Assembly (NCBI RefSeq): GCF_014648475.1
Contig: NZ_BMRE01000009.1
Location: 1-64,000 of the forward strand
DNA length: 64,000 bases
Reading direction: 5' to 3'
Source: Lentzea flava
GTDB taxonomy: Bacteria > Actinomycetota > Actinomycetes > Mycobacteriales > Pseudonocardiaceae
Both the position numbers and the translations under genes were made by a program. The notes under the pieces were generated by a model. The model made no database searches. It worked only from the letters and a program-made list of their open reading frames with translations, and was not told the DNA's origin. Of this stretch, positions 1 through 8,463 are shown one piece after another; the stretch's first letter is position 1, and the number at the start of each line of letters is the position of its first letter.

Positions 1-57
1 GCCCAAGCCAGTTGATCACCTGTGTTGCGACGACCCCTCGAATCCACCCCTGACGTG

Positions 58-76
58 GATGAAGGAGCCCTTCATC
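58..76 (-). terminator. hairpin after the glutamate-cysteine ligase-like gene
   Basis: A perfect 8-bp stem (58-65 with 69-76) with a 3-nt loop lies at and just past the stop codon of the minus-strand gene ending at 75. Its position fits a transcription terminator. No clear T-run follows, which is common in high-GC actinobacteria. Confidence 0.5.
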
Positions 77-1556
77 ACGGGCTCAGGGGCCAGGTGTGCA
101 CGGGCTCGTTGGCGTGCATCAGGTCCACGTAGGACTTGAGCATCGTGCGCAAGGCGTCGGCGCGGTCCAGGTGCGTGTGGTCGTAGTGCCGGTGGAACTC
201 CCGCGCCTGCCACGCCGCCCCGTTCACGCCGGAGAGGCAGCGTTGCTCGATGACGCCCAGTAAACGGTCGCGCTCCGCCGAGTCGACGCCCCAGCGGATC
301 AGACCCTCGTGCGCCAGCGGGAGGAGCCTGCGCAGCACCAGCTCCACCACCGGCACCGTGCCGACACCCGGCCAGTACATCTGCGCGTCCATGCCGTTGC
401 GGGACGCGGCGTTGAAGTTCTCCTCGGCGGCCTGGAAGCTCATCTGCGACCACAGTGGACGCTCGTCCTCGGCCAGCGCGCGGACGAGCCCGAAGTACAG
501 CGCGCCGTTCGCCAGGGTGTCCACGATCGTGGGACCCGCCGGCAGGACGCGGTTCTCGACGCGCAGGTGCGGCCGGTCGCGCACCACGTCGTACACCGGG
601 CGGTTCCAGCGGTAGATCGTGCCGTTGTGCAGCTTCAGCTCGCTCAACGCGGGCGTGTCGCCGTGGTCGAGCACGGCGAGCGGGTCCTCCTCGTCGCAGA
701 TGGGCAGCAACGCGGGGAAGTACCTGACGTTCTCCTCGAACAGGTCGAAGATCGAGTTGATCCACCGCTCGCCGAACCACACGCGCGGCCGCACGCCCTG
801 CGCCTTGAGCTCGTCGCCGCGGGTGTCGGTGGCCTGCTGGAACAACGCGATGCGGGTCTCGCGCCACAGCTCCTTGCCGAGGAAGAACGGCGAGTTCGCG
901 CCGACCGCGACCTGCACGCCCGCGATGGCCTGGGCGGCGTTCCAGTAGGCGGGGAACTGCTCCGGCGACACCTGCAGGTGCAGCTGCGTGCTGGTGCAGG
1001 CCGCCTCGGGCACGATCGAGCTGGCCGTGAGGTGCAGCCGTTCGACGCCGTCGATGGAGATCTGCAGGTCCTCACCCCGCGCGGCCAGCACCTGCTCGTT
1101 GAGCAGCGCGTACCGCGGGTTGCTGGACAGCTGGTCGGGCGTGACGTGCTTGGTGCGCAACGTCGGCAGGATGCCGTTGATGACCATGTGCGCGCCGATG
1201 CCGCGCGCCTTCTCCTCTGCGGAGTTGAGGCTGCGGCGGACCGTCTCCTCGAACGAGGTGATGCCGCCGCCCGCGAGCCTGCGCGGCGCCACGTTGATCT
1301 CGATGTTCCACTGGCCGAGCTCGGTCACGAAGTCCGGGTCGTCGATGACCTCGAGCGCCTCGTGGTTCTTCATCGCCGGGTCGCCGTGCTCGTCGATGAG
1401 GTTGATCTCGATCTCCAGGCCGGTCATCGGCCGCTCGAAGTCGAACCGGGCCTCACGCAGCATCCGGGCGAACACGTCGAGGCAGCGCCGGACCTTCGTG
1501 CGGTACCGCGTGCGGTCCTCGCGCGTGAACTCGTGCTTCGCGACGTCCTCGCCCAT
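75..1556 (-). CDS. glutamate--cysteine ligase family (GCS2) protein
   Basis: This 493-residue protein looks like the actinobacterial GCS2 family of ATP-dependent carboxylate-amine ligases, which join glutamate to cysteine or another amine. Visible family signatures are the early GLEIEINL segment, EINVAPR near residue 96, a CTSTQLHLQV stretch near 190, and LHNGTIYRWNRPVYD near 310. The ATG is preceded by GGGAGG at 6 nt, so the start is well supported. It is a single-gene unit bounded by hairpins on both sides. Mycothiol producers do not need glutathione, so the true acceptor is uncertain; ergothioneine-type gamma-glutamylcysteine supply is possible, but no egt genes are nearby. The family call is firm; the substrate is inference. 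Confidence 0.8.
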   Translation of the reverse strand: MGEDVAKHEFTREDRTRYRTKVRRCLDVFARMLREARFDFERPMTGLEIEINLIDEHGDPAMKNHEALEVIDDPDFVTELGQWNIEINVAPRRLAGGGITSFEETVRRSLNSAEEKARGIGAHMVINGILPTLRTKHVTPDQLSSNPRYALLNEQVLAARGEDLQISIDGVERLHLTASSIVPEAACTSTQLHLQVSPEQFPAYWNAAQAIAGVQVAVGANSPFFLGKELWRETRIALFQQATDTRGDELKAQGVRPRVWFGERWINSIFDLFEENVRYFPALLPICDEEDPLAVLDHGDTPALSELKLHNGTIYRWNRPVYDVVRDRPHLRVENRVLPAGPTIVDTLANGALYFGLVRALAEDERPLWSQMSFQAAEENFNAASRNGMDAQMYWPGVGTVPVVELVLRRLLPLAHEGLIRWGVDSAERDRLLGVIEQRCLSGVNGAAWQAREFHRHYDHTHLDRADALRTMLKSYVDLMHANEPVHTWPLSP

Positions 1557-1634
1557 GGTTGGCCTCCCGACGGTCGAGGTTCACCCCACCACTGTGCACC
1601 ATGGTTGATCAATCCGACACCCGTGTGTCTTGGT

Positions 1635-1666
1635 CGGTGGGAAAGCGCGAAGGCGCTTTCCCGCCG
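1635..1666 (-). terminator. strong hairpin terminator of the pptH-pptT operon
   Basis: A 14-bp stem with one G-T wobble and a GAAG tetraloop (perfect inner arms 1639-1648 and 1653-1662) sits just downstream of the pptT stop. It separates this operon from the gene that follows on the same strand. It is one of the clearest terminators in the window. Confidence 0.8.
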
Positions 1667-1673
1667 GTCCGAC

Positions 1674-2318
1674 CTACGCGCTCGCGGGCACGGCGATGGA
1701 CGTGATCAGGATGTCGCCCTGCACCAGCCAGCGGCCGCTGAACCCGGCGATCGGGCTGTCGGGCAGCAGGATGCGCGAGTAGAACGTGCCGTCGGCGTGC
1801 AGCGTGATGTCGGCGTCCTCGAACCCCAGCCAGCGCTGCGTGACCGGGTACCAGGCCTTGTAGGTCGACTCCTTGGCGCTGAACAGGAGCCGGTCCCAGC
1901 AGATCTTCGGGTCGTCGACCTTCAGGCCGGGCATCCTGCGCAGCTCCGCCGGGATCGCGATGGCGTTCAGCACGCCGTCCGGCGCGGGGCCGTGCGGTTC
2001 GGCGTCGATGCCGATCGTGAGGAAGTCGCTGGTCAACGCCAGTGCGGCGGCCCGGTAGCCGGAGCAGTGGGTGAGGCTGCCGACGACACCGTCCGGCCAC
2101 TGCGGCTCGCGCTTCGGCCCCGGCAGGATCGCCGCCGGCGTGACGCCGAGGCGCTTCATCGCCTCACGGGCGCACCAGCGGGCGGTGCCGAACTCGAACC
2201 TGCGCTTCGGCACGGCGTTGCCGATGAGCGCCTCCTCCTCGGGGAAGAGCTCGACCGGCAGGTCGTCGTCGTACCGCTCCACCGCCGCGATCGGCGGGGG
2301 AAGAAGCTGCTCCAGCAC
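1674..2318 (-). CDS. pptT: 4'-phosphopantetheinyl transferase PptT (Sfp type)
   Basis: This cytosolic enzyme moves the phosphopantetheine arm of CoA onto the active serine of acyl- and peptidyl-carrier proteins. The 214-residue sequence has the Sfp-family signatures in order: VGSLTHC at 79-85, GIDAEPH at 103-109 (Mg-binding D105 and E107), and WDRLLFSAKESTYKAWYP at 141-158 with E150. The start is a GTG directly abutting the stop codon of pptH with no gap, so translation is almost certainly coupled. In mycobacteria the same two genes are adjacent. It would serve, among others, the ACP domain in the fusion protein at 11551-15174. A terminator follows. Confidence 0.93.
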   Translation of the reverse strand: MLEQLLPPPIAAVERYDDDLPVELFPEEEALIGNAVPKRRFEFGTARWCAREAMKRLGVTPAAILPGPKREPQWPDGVVGSLTHCSGYRAAALALTSDFLTIGIDAEPHGPAPDGVLNAIAIPAELRRMPGLKVDDPKICWDRLLFSAKESTYKAWYPVTQRWLGFEDADITLHADGTFYSRILLPDSPIAGFSGRWLVQGDILITSIAVPASA

Positions 2319-3137
2319 CTATGACTCCCGCAGCACGTCGTGCAGCTTCACCTGGGTGGTGCCGCGTGGTTTCCACTCGCGCGGGTAGCCGAGCGAGACC
2401 TCGTCGAAGCGCACGCCGTCGTAGTGCGTCGTCCGAGGGATGTGCAGGTGGCCGTAGACCATCTCGACCGCGTTGAACCGCCTGTGCCAGTCGGCGGTCA
2501 GCGTCGTGCCGCACCAGAGCGCGAACTCGGGGTAGCGCAGCACGAACGTGGGGTCGCGCACGAGCGGGTAGTGGTTGATGAGCACGGTCGGGCCGGTGAC
2601 CTGCTGCAGGCGTTCCTCGGTCTCGGCGACCCGTGCGCGGCACCAGGCCTCGCGGGACGGGTACGGGTCGGGGTGCAGGAAGTACTCGTCGGTGCACACC
2701 ACCCCGGCCTCGTGCGCGATGGCGAGGGCCGACTTCACGTCCGTGGCACCGTGCGGCCGAAAGGAGTAGTCGTAGCCGATGAACAGTGGACAGACCGTGA
2801 CCGGACCTTTCTCGCCCTCGAAGACCACGTACGGATCTTCCGGTGTGATCACGTCCAGCCCGCGGCACAGCTCGACGAGCTGCTTGTAGCGCATCTCGCC
2901 GCGGGAGGAGTTCTCGTCGTCCTTGGTGGTCCAGAGCTCGTGGTTGCCCGGCGACCAGATGACCTGGGCGAATCTCTGCCGCAGCGTGCGCAGGGTCCAC
3001 TCGACGTCGGCGAACTTCTCGCCGATGTCCCCGGCGACGATCAGCCAGTCGGCGGGGTCCGGCGCGACGATCGCCTCCACGACACGGCGGTTGTCCTGGT
3101 AGGAGACGTGCAGGTCGCTGGTCGCCAGAAGCTTCAC
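2319..3137 (-). CDS. pptH: PptH-like metallophosphoesterase
   Basis: This 272-residue protein has a calcineurin-like metallophosphoesterase fold. The metal-binding motifs are DLH (D8, H10), GD (D37), GNHE (N65-E67), an INHYP segment and YGHLH near the C-terminus. In Mycobacterium tuberculosis the gene beside pptT encodes a phosphopantetheinyl hydrolase that strips the arm PptT adds. Identical gene order and zero spacing to pptT suggest the same role here. The GTG start has no Shine-Dalgarno; a TAACGT box 7 nt upstream suggests a leaderless transcript. The fold is certain; the hydrolase role is inferred from gene order and length. Confidence 0.82.
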   Translation of the reverse strand: MKLLATSDLHVSYQDNRRVVEAIVAPDPADWLIVAGDIGEKFADVEWTLRTLRQRFAQVIWSPGNHELWTTKDDENSSRGEMRYKQLVELCRGLDVITPEDPYVVFEGEKGPVTVCPLFIGYDYSFRPHGATDVKSALAIAHEAGVVCTDEYFLHPDPYPSREAWCRARVAETEERLQQVTGPTVLINHYPLVRDPTFVLRYPEFALWCGTTLTADWHRRFNAVEMVYGHLHIPRTTHYDGVRFDEVSLGYPREWKPRGTTQVKLHDVLRES

Positions 3138-3144
3138 GGTTCGA

Positions 3145-3150
3145 ACGTTA
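3145..3150 (-). promoter_or_regulatory. possible -10 box for a leaderless pptH-pptT mRNA
   Basis: TAACGT (minus strand) fits the actinobacterial TANNNT pattern and ends 7 nt before the GTG of pptH, where transcription would begin at the start codon. The overlapping GTTCGAAC palindrome (3139-3146) could bind a regulator. No convincing -35 was found. Confidence 0.35.
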
Positions 3151-3382
3151 TCTCCGGCGTCAACGACGAGTGGTCGGAGCCACCCGGTCGTGGGAGCGAT
3201 GACACGACCGGTTATCCGTTCGTCGCAGACAGTGGGCCACTCGTCTCAACAGGGCAGGCCGTGTATCGCCGCCGCACGTCCGCTCATCGCCTTTTATGGC
3301 CTACGTACTTACCTGTTTTCTGGAGGTCTTCCTACTGTGAGCGCTGTCACCTGACGGAAAAGTCCTGGCGGAGGACCACACC

Positions 3383-4141
3383 ATGACCGACTCACAGTTC
3401 GCTCGCACCCCGGACCCGCGACTCGCGCGGCAGGTCCCGCCCCGTCAAGTGCCCCAGCGGCCCGTTCCCCCGCGTCAGGCCGCGGTCGGCCAGGTGCCGG
3501 CCCGCTACGGCCAGTCGGTGGACCCGCGCCTGGCCGCGAACCCCTCGTTCCGCCGCACGGTCGGCGCCGAGATCCGCCAGGCCCAGCAGCACTCGGCCTA
3601 CGCCGTCCCCCAGCGCCGCACCACGGCCGAGGACACGGCGCTGGCCACGCTGCTCCGCTCCCGTCAGCGCGCCGAGTCCGCCCGCCAGGACACCCGGCCC
3701 GTCGACGCCGCCCCGCGCCAGGACTCGTGGATGCGCCCGTCGGCGTGGCCGGAGCACACCTGCGACACCGGTCGTGGTGACGTCATCGAGCAGCTCTCGT
3801 CGCGCCTGGTCAGCCCGAACCTGTGGGCCGTGGTCGAGCCGCTGATCCCGCCGGCCAAGGTCCGCCGCCAGGGCGGTGGCCGCGGCCGCGTGTGCAACCG
3901 CGCGGTCTTCACCGCGATCGTCTTCGTGCTCTCCTCCGGCTGCGCGTGGCGGCACCTGCCCGCGTCGTTCGGCGTGACCGTGCCGACCGTGCACCGCCGC
4001 TTCCAGGAGTGGACCGACCTCGGCCTGTGGGCGCGTCTGCGGCGCGCCGCGGCCGAGGGCGCCTGCGGCACCGACGAGATCGACTGGATCCGCGCGGTGC
4101 TGGACGCGGCCGACCGCCGCGCCGCGAAGGCCGCCAGCTGA
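3383..4141 (+). CDS. orphan protein: disordered proline/arginine-rich N-terminus plus IS5-type transposase N-terminal domain (DUF4096)
   Basis: The 252-residue product has two parts. Residues 1-125 are low complexity, with repeated PPRQ/VPQR-like segments and DPRLA motifs, and look disordered. Residues 130-215 match the N-terminal DUF4096 domain of IS5-family transposases (WAVVEPLIPP, SGCAWRHLPASFG, TVHRRFQEW). No DDE catalytic half follows: the next gene is a convergent kinase 66 nt away. GGAGG sits 7 nt before the ATG, so the long N-terminus is translated. It is either a truncated insertion sequence fused to host sequence or a domesticated DNA-binding protein. Intact codon use and a good ribosome site favour a living gene. 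Confidence 0.72.
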   Translation: MTDSQFARTPDPRLARQVPPRQVPQRPVPPRQAAVGQVPARYGQSVDPRLAANPSFRRTVGAEIRQAQQHSAYAVPQRRTTAEDTALATLLRSRQRAESARQDTRPVDAAPRQDSWMRPSAWPEHTCDTGRGDVIEQLSSRLVSPNLWAVVEPLIPPAKVRRQGGGRGRVCNRAVFTAIVFVLSSGCAWRHLPASFGVTVPTVHRRFQEWTDLGLWARLRRAAAEGACGTDEIDWIRAVLDAADRRAAKAAS

Positions 4142-4156
4142 CCGTCGCAGGCTTTG

Positions 4157-4191
4157 GGCCGGGGCCGCCTCGAGGAAGGGTGACCCCGGCC
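4157..4191. terminator. bidirectional hairpin between convergent genes
   Basis: Perfect 8-bp arms (GGCCGGGG at 4157-4164 and CCCCGGCC at 4184-4191) with a 19-nt loop lie between the DUF4096 gene and the convergent histidine kinase gene. The position fits a shared terminator. Confidence 0.5.
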
Positions 4192-4207
4192 TCGTCGTGC
4201 GGCCGGC

Positions 4208-5383
4208 TCACATGCCGTTGATGCCCGCGTGGTACTTCGGCACCCGCACGGTGATCTTCGTGCCGAGCCCGCACGCCGTCTCCACCACGAGCCCGTACTC
4301 GTCGCCGTAGACCCGCCGCAGCCGCTCGTCGATGTTGCCGAGCCCGATCCCCGCCGACTCGTCCACCTGCCCGGCCAGGGTCCGCCGCAGCTTCTCCGGG
4401 TCCATGCCGATGCCGTCGTCCTCGATGGTGATCTGGGCTTCGGCGCCGCTGTCGTTGGCGTGGATCTGGATGTGCCCCGGCTCGACCTTGCCCTCCATGC
4501 CGTGCCGCACGGCGTTCTCCACCAGCGGCTGCAGGCACAGGAACGGCACGGTCACCGGCAGCACCTCCGGCGCCACCTGCAAGGTCACCTTCAGCCGCTC
4601 GCCGAACCTCGCCCGTTCCAGCGCCAGGTACTGGTCGATCGAACGGAGCTCCTCGGCCAGCGTCGTGAAGTCGCCGTGGCGGCGGAACGAGTAGCGGGTG
4701 AAGTCCGCGAAGTCCAGGAGCAGCGTCCGCGCGCGCTCAGGGTTGGTCCGCACGTAGGAAGCGATGGCGGACAACGAGTTGTAGATGAAGTGCGGCGAGA
4801 TCTGCGCGCGCAGCGCACGGACTTCCGCTTCCACCAACCGGGTTCGCGACCGGTCCAGCTCGGCGAGCTCCAGCTGCCCGGCCGCCCAGCGCGCCACCTG
4901 GTTCGTCGCCCGCACCAGTCCGGCGGAGGCCTCGCGCGAGTAGGCGGCGAGGGTGCCGACGACCCTGCCCTCGACGGTGAGAGGGGCGACGACCGCGCAG
5001 TTGATCGGGCAGTTCGGCTCGGTGCAGCCGATGTCGTAGGCCTGGGTGCGGCCGGTCAGGAACACGTCCTCGGCCTGCGTCATGGCATCGGCCGCGTGGT
5101 GCTCGGAAACCCCTTCCCACGCAACGACTTCCGTCTCGTCGGTGAGCGCGAGCGCCGGGGTGTCGAGCAGGGTGCGCAGGTGCCGCGCGGACTTCTTCGC
5201 CGCGTCGGGCACGAGGCCCGCGCGCAGCGGGGGAGCGGCGGACCACGCCGTGTGCAGTGTCTCGTAGGTGACGCGCTGCGCCTCGGTGGACAGCGACTGC
5301 TTGTTGCGCGTGCCCCGCCACAGAACGAGCACGGCGGCTCCACCGACGATCAGGATCGCGGCGGCGGTGAGGAAGTCCTGCAT
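4208..5383 (-). CDS. LytS-type sensor histidine kinase
   Basis: This 391-residue membrane kinase has one N-terminal membrane segment (residues 4-24), a GAF-like sensory region (about 50-185) and a LytS/YehU-type kinase core. The phosphoacceptor is in QISPHFIYNSL near residue 200, and ATP-binding motifs are ENAVRHG, DDGIGM and GIGLGN. The sensory part carries an unusual C-x4-C-x3-C cluster (CTEPNCPINC), a possible metal or redox site. It is the last gene of the operon at 8463-4208 and should phosphorylate the LytTR regulator at 7552. The arrangement suggests control of the symporter in response to its substrate. Confidence 0.88.
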   Translation of the reverse strand: MQDFLTAAAILIVGGAAVLVLWRGTRNKQSLSTEAQRVTYETLHTAWSAAPPLRAGLVPDAAKKSARHLRTLLDTPALALTDETEVVAWEGVSEHHAADAMTQAEDVFLTGRTQAYDIGCTEPNCPINCAVVAPLTVEGRVVGTLAAYSREASAGLVRATNQVARWAAGQLELAELDRSRTRLVEAEVRALRAQISPHFIYNSLSAIASYVRTNPERARTLLLDFADFTRYSFRRHGDFTTLAEELRSIDQYLALERARFGERLKVTLQVAPEVLPVTVPFLCLQPLVENAVRHGMEGKVEPGHIQIHANDSGAEAQITIEDDGIGMDPEKLRRTLAGQVDESAGIGLGNIDERLRRVYGDEYGLVVETACGLGTKITVRVPKYHAGINGM

Positions 5384-5396
5384 CTCGCGTCACCCA

Positions 5397-7139
5397 CTAA
5401 CTTCGCTCGTCGGCCGAGGCGGGGCCGGAGCCGTCCAACCCGAGGTTCTCGGGTGCGTGGAGCTTGACCATCGTCCGCTGCACGCCCGGTGGCACGTGCC
5501 GCTGGGTGAGCAGGGAGACGACGTACATGACCGTGAAGCCGAGCGGCACCGTCCACGCGGCAGGACGCGAGAGCAGCACCTCGTACCAGGAGTCGCCGGT
5601 GTCGCTGAACATCGTGACGAGGCCCGCGGTCAGCGCGGGCACACCACCTGCGAGCATGCCGGCGATGGCGCCGATGGTCGTGATGCGCGTCGACCAGATC
5701 CCCAGCATCAGCAACGGGCACAACGAGGACGCCGCCACCGCGAACGCCAGGCCGACCATGTCCGCCACCGGCATGCCGGTCGACACGAACGTCATCGCGA
5801 GCGGCACGATGCCCGCGAGCACCGTGGAGATCCGGAAGCCGCGCACACCGCCGAGCCGCAGCACGTCCTGCGACAGCACCCCGGCGAGCGACACGACGAG
5901 ACCCGACGACGTCGACAGGAACGCCGCGAACGCGCCACCGGCCACCAGCGCGCCGAGCAGCTGGCCGCCGATGCCGTCGATCATGCGGGCCGGCAGCACC
6001 AGCACCACGGCGTCGGTCTGCCCGGTCATCAGCAGCTCGGGGGTGTACAGGCGGCCCAGCGCGCTGTAGAGCGGTGGCATCAGGTAGAAGACCGACAGCA
6101 GCCCGAGCACGATCAACGTCGTGCGGCGCGCGGCCGTGCCGTTCGGGTTGGTGTAGAAGCGCACGATCACGTGCGGCAGGCCCATCGTGCCCAGGAACGT
6201 CGCGATGATGAGCGAATACACGCCGTACAACGGGAAACGCTCGCCGCTGGACTCCGGCTGCGCCCACGTCTGGTTGGTGTTGTGGGCCATTGTGGACACA
6301 TGGGGCACCGCGGCGCCCTCGGGGAAGGTGAACAGCGAGCCCTGGCCGATGCGGTGGTAGCCGTCGGTCAGCACGAGGCCCGAGTTCTCGATGCGCAGGC
6401 CGTCGATCTCGCCACTGCCCTTGATGAAGATGGACTTCTCGGCGTGGATCGTCGTCGGGTTGTGGAACCTGACCTCGGTGTCGTGCCGGAACGTCGGGTA
6501 CTCCGGCTTGGTCATCGACTCCGCGCCGTGCACCTGCCAGACGACGATCAGGAACACGATCGGCACGGTGATCGCGGTCAGCTTGAGCCAGTACTGGAAC
6601 GCCTGCACGAACGTGATCGACCGCATCCCGCCGGACATCACGTTCACCGTCACGACCACCGTGACGACCAGCGCGCCCACCCAGTCCGGCGCGCCCGTCA
6701 CGGTGTTCAGCGTCAGGCCCGCGCCTTCCAGCTGGGGCAGCAGGTACAGCCAGCCGATCGCCAGCGCCAGCACCGACGCGACCCCGCGCACGACGCGGGA
6801 GCGGAAGCGGGCCTCGGCGAAGTCCGGCAGCGTGTAGGCGCCGGAACGCCGCAGCGGCGCCGCGACCATGGTCAGCAGCACCAGGTATCCGGCCGTGTAG
6901 CCGACCGGGAACCACAGCATGTCCGGCCCGTAGGCGAAGATCAGCCCGGCGATGCCGACGAACGAGGCCGCGGACAGGTACTCGCCGCCGATCGCGGAGG
7001 CGTTCCACCACGGCGACACCGTGCGCGAGGCGACGTAGAAGTCGGACGTGGTGCGGGAGACGCGCAGTCCGTAGGTGCCGATCAGGATCGTGCCGAGTGC
7101 GACGACCAGCACCGCCACGATGGCGTACCCGCTCGTCAT
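5397..7139 (-). CDS. sodium:solute symporter (SSF family, acetate/monocarboxylate type)
   Basis: This 580-residue polytopic membrane protein belongs to the SSF family, near the ActP/MctC branch that takes up acetate and other short monocarboxylates with Na+ or H+. An early WWNASAIGGEYLSAASF segment and repeated hydrophobic helices fit the LeuT-like fold. A soluble insert near residues 220-300 is typical of the ActP-like group. Its ATG overlaps the preceding stop by 4 nt, and the LytS gene follows after 13 nt. The substrate is inferred from the small partner protein and the two-component genes, not from direct evidence. Confidence 0.88.
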   Translation of the reverse strand: MTSGYAIVAVLVVALGTILIGTYGLRVSRTTSDFYVASRTVSPWWNASAIGGEYLSAASFVGIAGLIFAYGPDMLWFPVGYTAGYLVLLTMVAAPLRRSGAYTLPDFAEARFRSRVVRGVASVLALAIGWLYLLPQLEGAGLTLNTVTGAPDWVGALVVTVVVTVNVMSGGMRSITFVQAFQYWLKLTAITVPIVFLIVVWQVHGAESMTKPEYPTFRHDTEVRFHNPTTIHAEKSIFIKGSGEIDGLRIENSGLVLTDGYHRIGQGSLFTFPEGAAVPHVSTMAHNTNQTWAQPESSGERFPLYGVYSLIIATFLGTMGLPHVIVRFYTNPNGTAARRTTLIVLGLLSVFYLMPPLYSALGRLYTPELLMTGQTDAVVLVLPARMIDGIGGQLLGALVAGGAFAAFLSTSSGLVVSLAGVLSQDVLRLGGVRGFRISTVLAGIVPLAMTFVSTGMPVADMVGLAFAVAASSLCPLLMLGIWSTRITTIGAIAGMLAGGVPALTAGLVTMFSDTGDSWYEVLLSRPAAWTVPLGFTVMYVVSLLTQRHVPPGVQRTMVKLHAPENLGLDGSGPASADERS

Positions 7140-7555
7140 GGACGTTCGACCAGCTCCGCGAACTCGCGTTCACTGCGCTCGGCCTGCCGCACGTAGAACC
7201 AGCCCGCCAGCAGGAGCATCGGGAACGTGGCCACGCACAGCAGGAACCACGGCAGCCCGAGCCCGAACACCTCCGCCTTGCCGAGGTCCGGTTCGATGGT
7301 GAACAGCACCGGCAGCAGGCCCAGCGACCCGCACACCACCAGGCACACCGACAGGCCGAGCCGCCGCTGCGCCCGGATCAGCGTGCGCATGTAGACGGCA
7401 CCGAGCTCGCTCTGCTCGTTGATCTCGCGCGTGCCCGAGTACGGGCGACGGGCACGCGGTGCCCTCGTGCGCGGGCTCGTCACCACCACGCGCTGGGCCG
7501 GCTTCTGCGCCGGCCCGTTCTGCATCGGATCGTCGTGGGACGGCGGCAGGGTCAC
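7136..7555 (-). CDS. small two-helix membrane partner of the symporter (DUF485-like)
   Basis: This 139-residue protein has a basic, proline-rich cytosolic N-terminus (about 1-60) and two membrane helices (about 67-86 and 97-117). It resembles the YjcH/DUF485 proteins encoded beside acetate symporters, though with a longer N-terminus. It overlaps both neighbours by 4 nt (ATGA), so it is translated with them. The role is not established; assistance or modulation of the symporter is the usual suggestion. Confidence 0.72.
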   Translation of the reverse strand: MTLPPSHDDPMQNGPAQKPAQRVVVTSPRTRAPRARRPYSGTREINEQSELGAVYMRTLIRAQRRLGLSVCLVVCGSLGLLPVLFTIEPDLGKAEVFGLGLPWFLLCVATFPMLLLAGWFYVRQAERSEREFAELVERP

Positions 7556-8463
7556 GACCCCAGCCCGTTCCTGGGTTGCGCGACACCGGCGGGCGCCGCC
7601 TGACCGGACACGGGGGCCGGCCGGGCGCGCCGCACCAGCAGCTGCCGCAGGTGCCTCGCGTGCCGGCGGCTGACCGGCAGCACCGCCCCGCCGATCGTGA
7701 CGCTCAGGTGCCCGTCCTCCAGGCGCAGCTCGTCGATGTGGCCGAGCGAGACGAGGTGGCTGCGGTGGATGCGGACGAACCCCGCGCTGCGCCAGCGTTC
7801 CTCCAGGCCGTTCAACGCGGCGCGGACCAGGCCGCTGCCGGTCGCGGTGTGCAGGCGGGCGTAGTCGCCGTGCGCCTCCACGTACCGGATGTCGGCGAGG
7901 CGGATGAACCGCGTGACGCCACCCAGTTCGACGGGGATGACCTCGTCGCCCATCTCCGGCGGCGTGGTGGCGGCGGGCTGCGCCGCCGCGGCGGACAGCG
8001 GTTCGGCAGGGGCCTTGGAGTCCCAGACCTCGTGCACGATCCGGTGCACGGACTCGGCGAGCCGTTCCTGGCGCACGGGCTTGAGCAGATAGTCGAGTGC
8101 CTTGAGCTCGAACGCCTCCACGGCGGGCTGCTGGTGCGCCGTCACGAACACGACGGGCGGCGGCTGCGCGAACCGCGACAGCACGCGGGCGAGGTCGAGA
8201 CCGTCGAGGCCCGGCATGCGGATGTCGAGGAACACCGCGTCGAGCGGCTGCCCGGCGTCCATCGCGCGGTGCAGCACCCGCAGCGCCTTGGTGGCGTCGG
8301 TGACCGCTTCCACGTGCGCGATGCGAGGATCGGAGCGCAACAGGTACACGAGGTCTTCCAGCGCGGGTGCCTCGTCGTCGACGGCGAGCACCCGGAGGGA
8401 GCGCTCGAGGCTGCCACGCCGATCAGGCCCCTCGCAGACGGGGCAGGGCAGACCTGAGGTCAT
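7552..8463 (-). CDS. LytTR-family response regulator
   Basis: This 303-residue regulator has a receiver domain (about 22-140; acidic pocket in VLAVDDE, phospho-Asp in FLDIRMPGLDG, conserved Lys in LLKPV) joined by an alanine-rich linker to a LytTR DNA-binding domain (about 175-275; RYVEAHGDYARLH, RIHRSHLV). It is the first gene of the operon with the DUF485-like protein, SSF symporter and LytS kinase. It probably activates this operon. The annotated ATG adds about 20 residues before the receiver, including two cysteines; a GTG nearer the receiver is possible. Confidence 0.9.
   Translation of the reverse strand: MTSGLPCPVCEGPDRRGSLERSLRVLAVDDEAPALEDLVYLLRSDPRIAHVEAVTDATKALRVLHRAMDAGQPLDAVFLDIRMPGLDGLDLARVLSRFAQPPPVVFVTAHQQPAVEAFELKALDYLLKPVRQERLAESVHRIVHEVWDSKAPAEPLSAAAAQPAATTPPEMGDEVIPVELGGVTRFIRLADIRYVEAHGDYARLHTATGSGLVRAALNGLEERWRSAGFVRIHRSHLVSLGHIDELRLEDGHLSVTIGGAVLPVSRRHARHLRQLLVRRARPAPVSGQAAPAGVAQPRNGLGS

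Noticed and set aside
309..2324. 671-codon plus-strand open frame opposite the ligase and pptT genes
   Set aside because: Antisense shadow of two well-recognised minus-strand genes; arginine/valine-rich composition, no domain and no ribosome site.
3139..3146. GTTCGAAC as a LexA box before pptH
   Set aside because: The arms are adjacent with no 4-nt spacer, so it does not fit the GAAC-N4-GTTC core; noted only as a small palindrome.
5268..7196. 642-codon plus-strand open frame opposite the symporter
   Set aside because: Histidine/arginine-rich antisense translation of a membrane protein gene; not protein-like.
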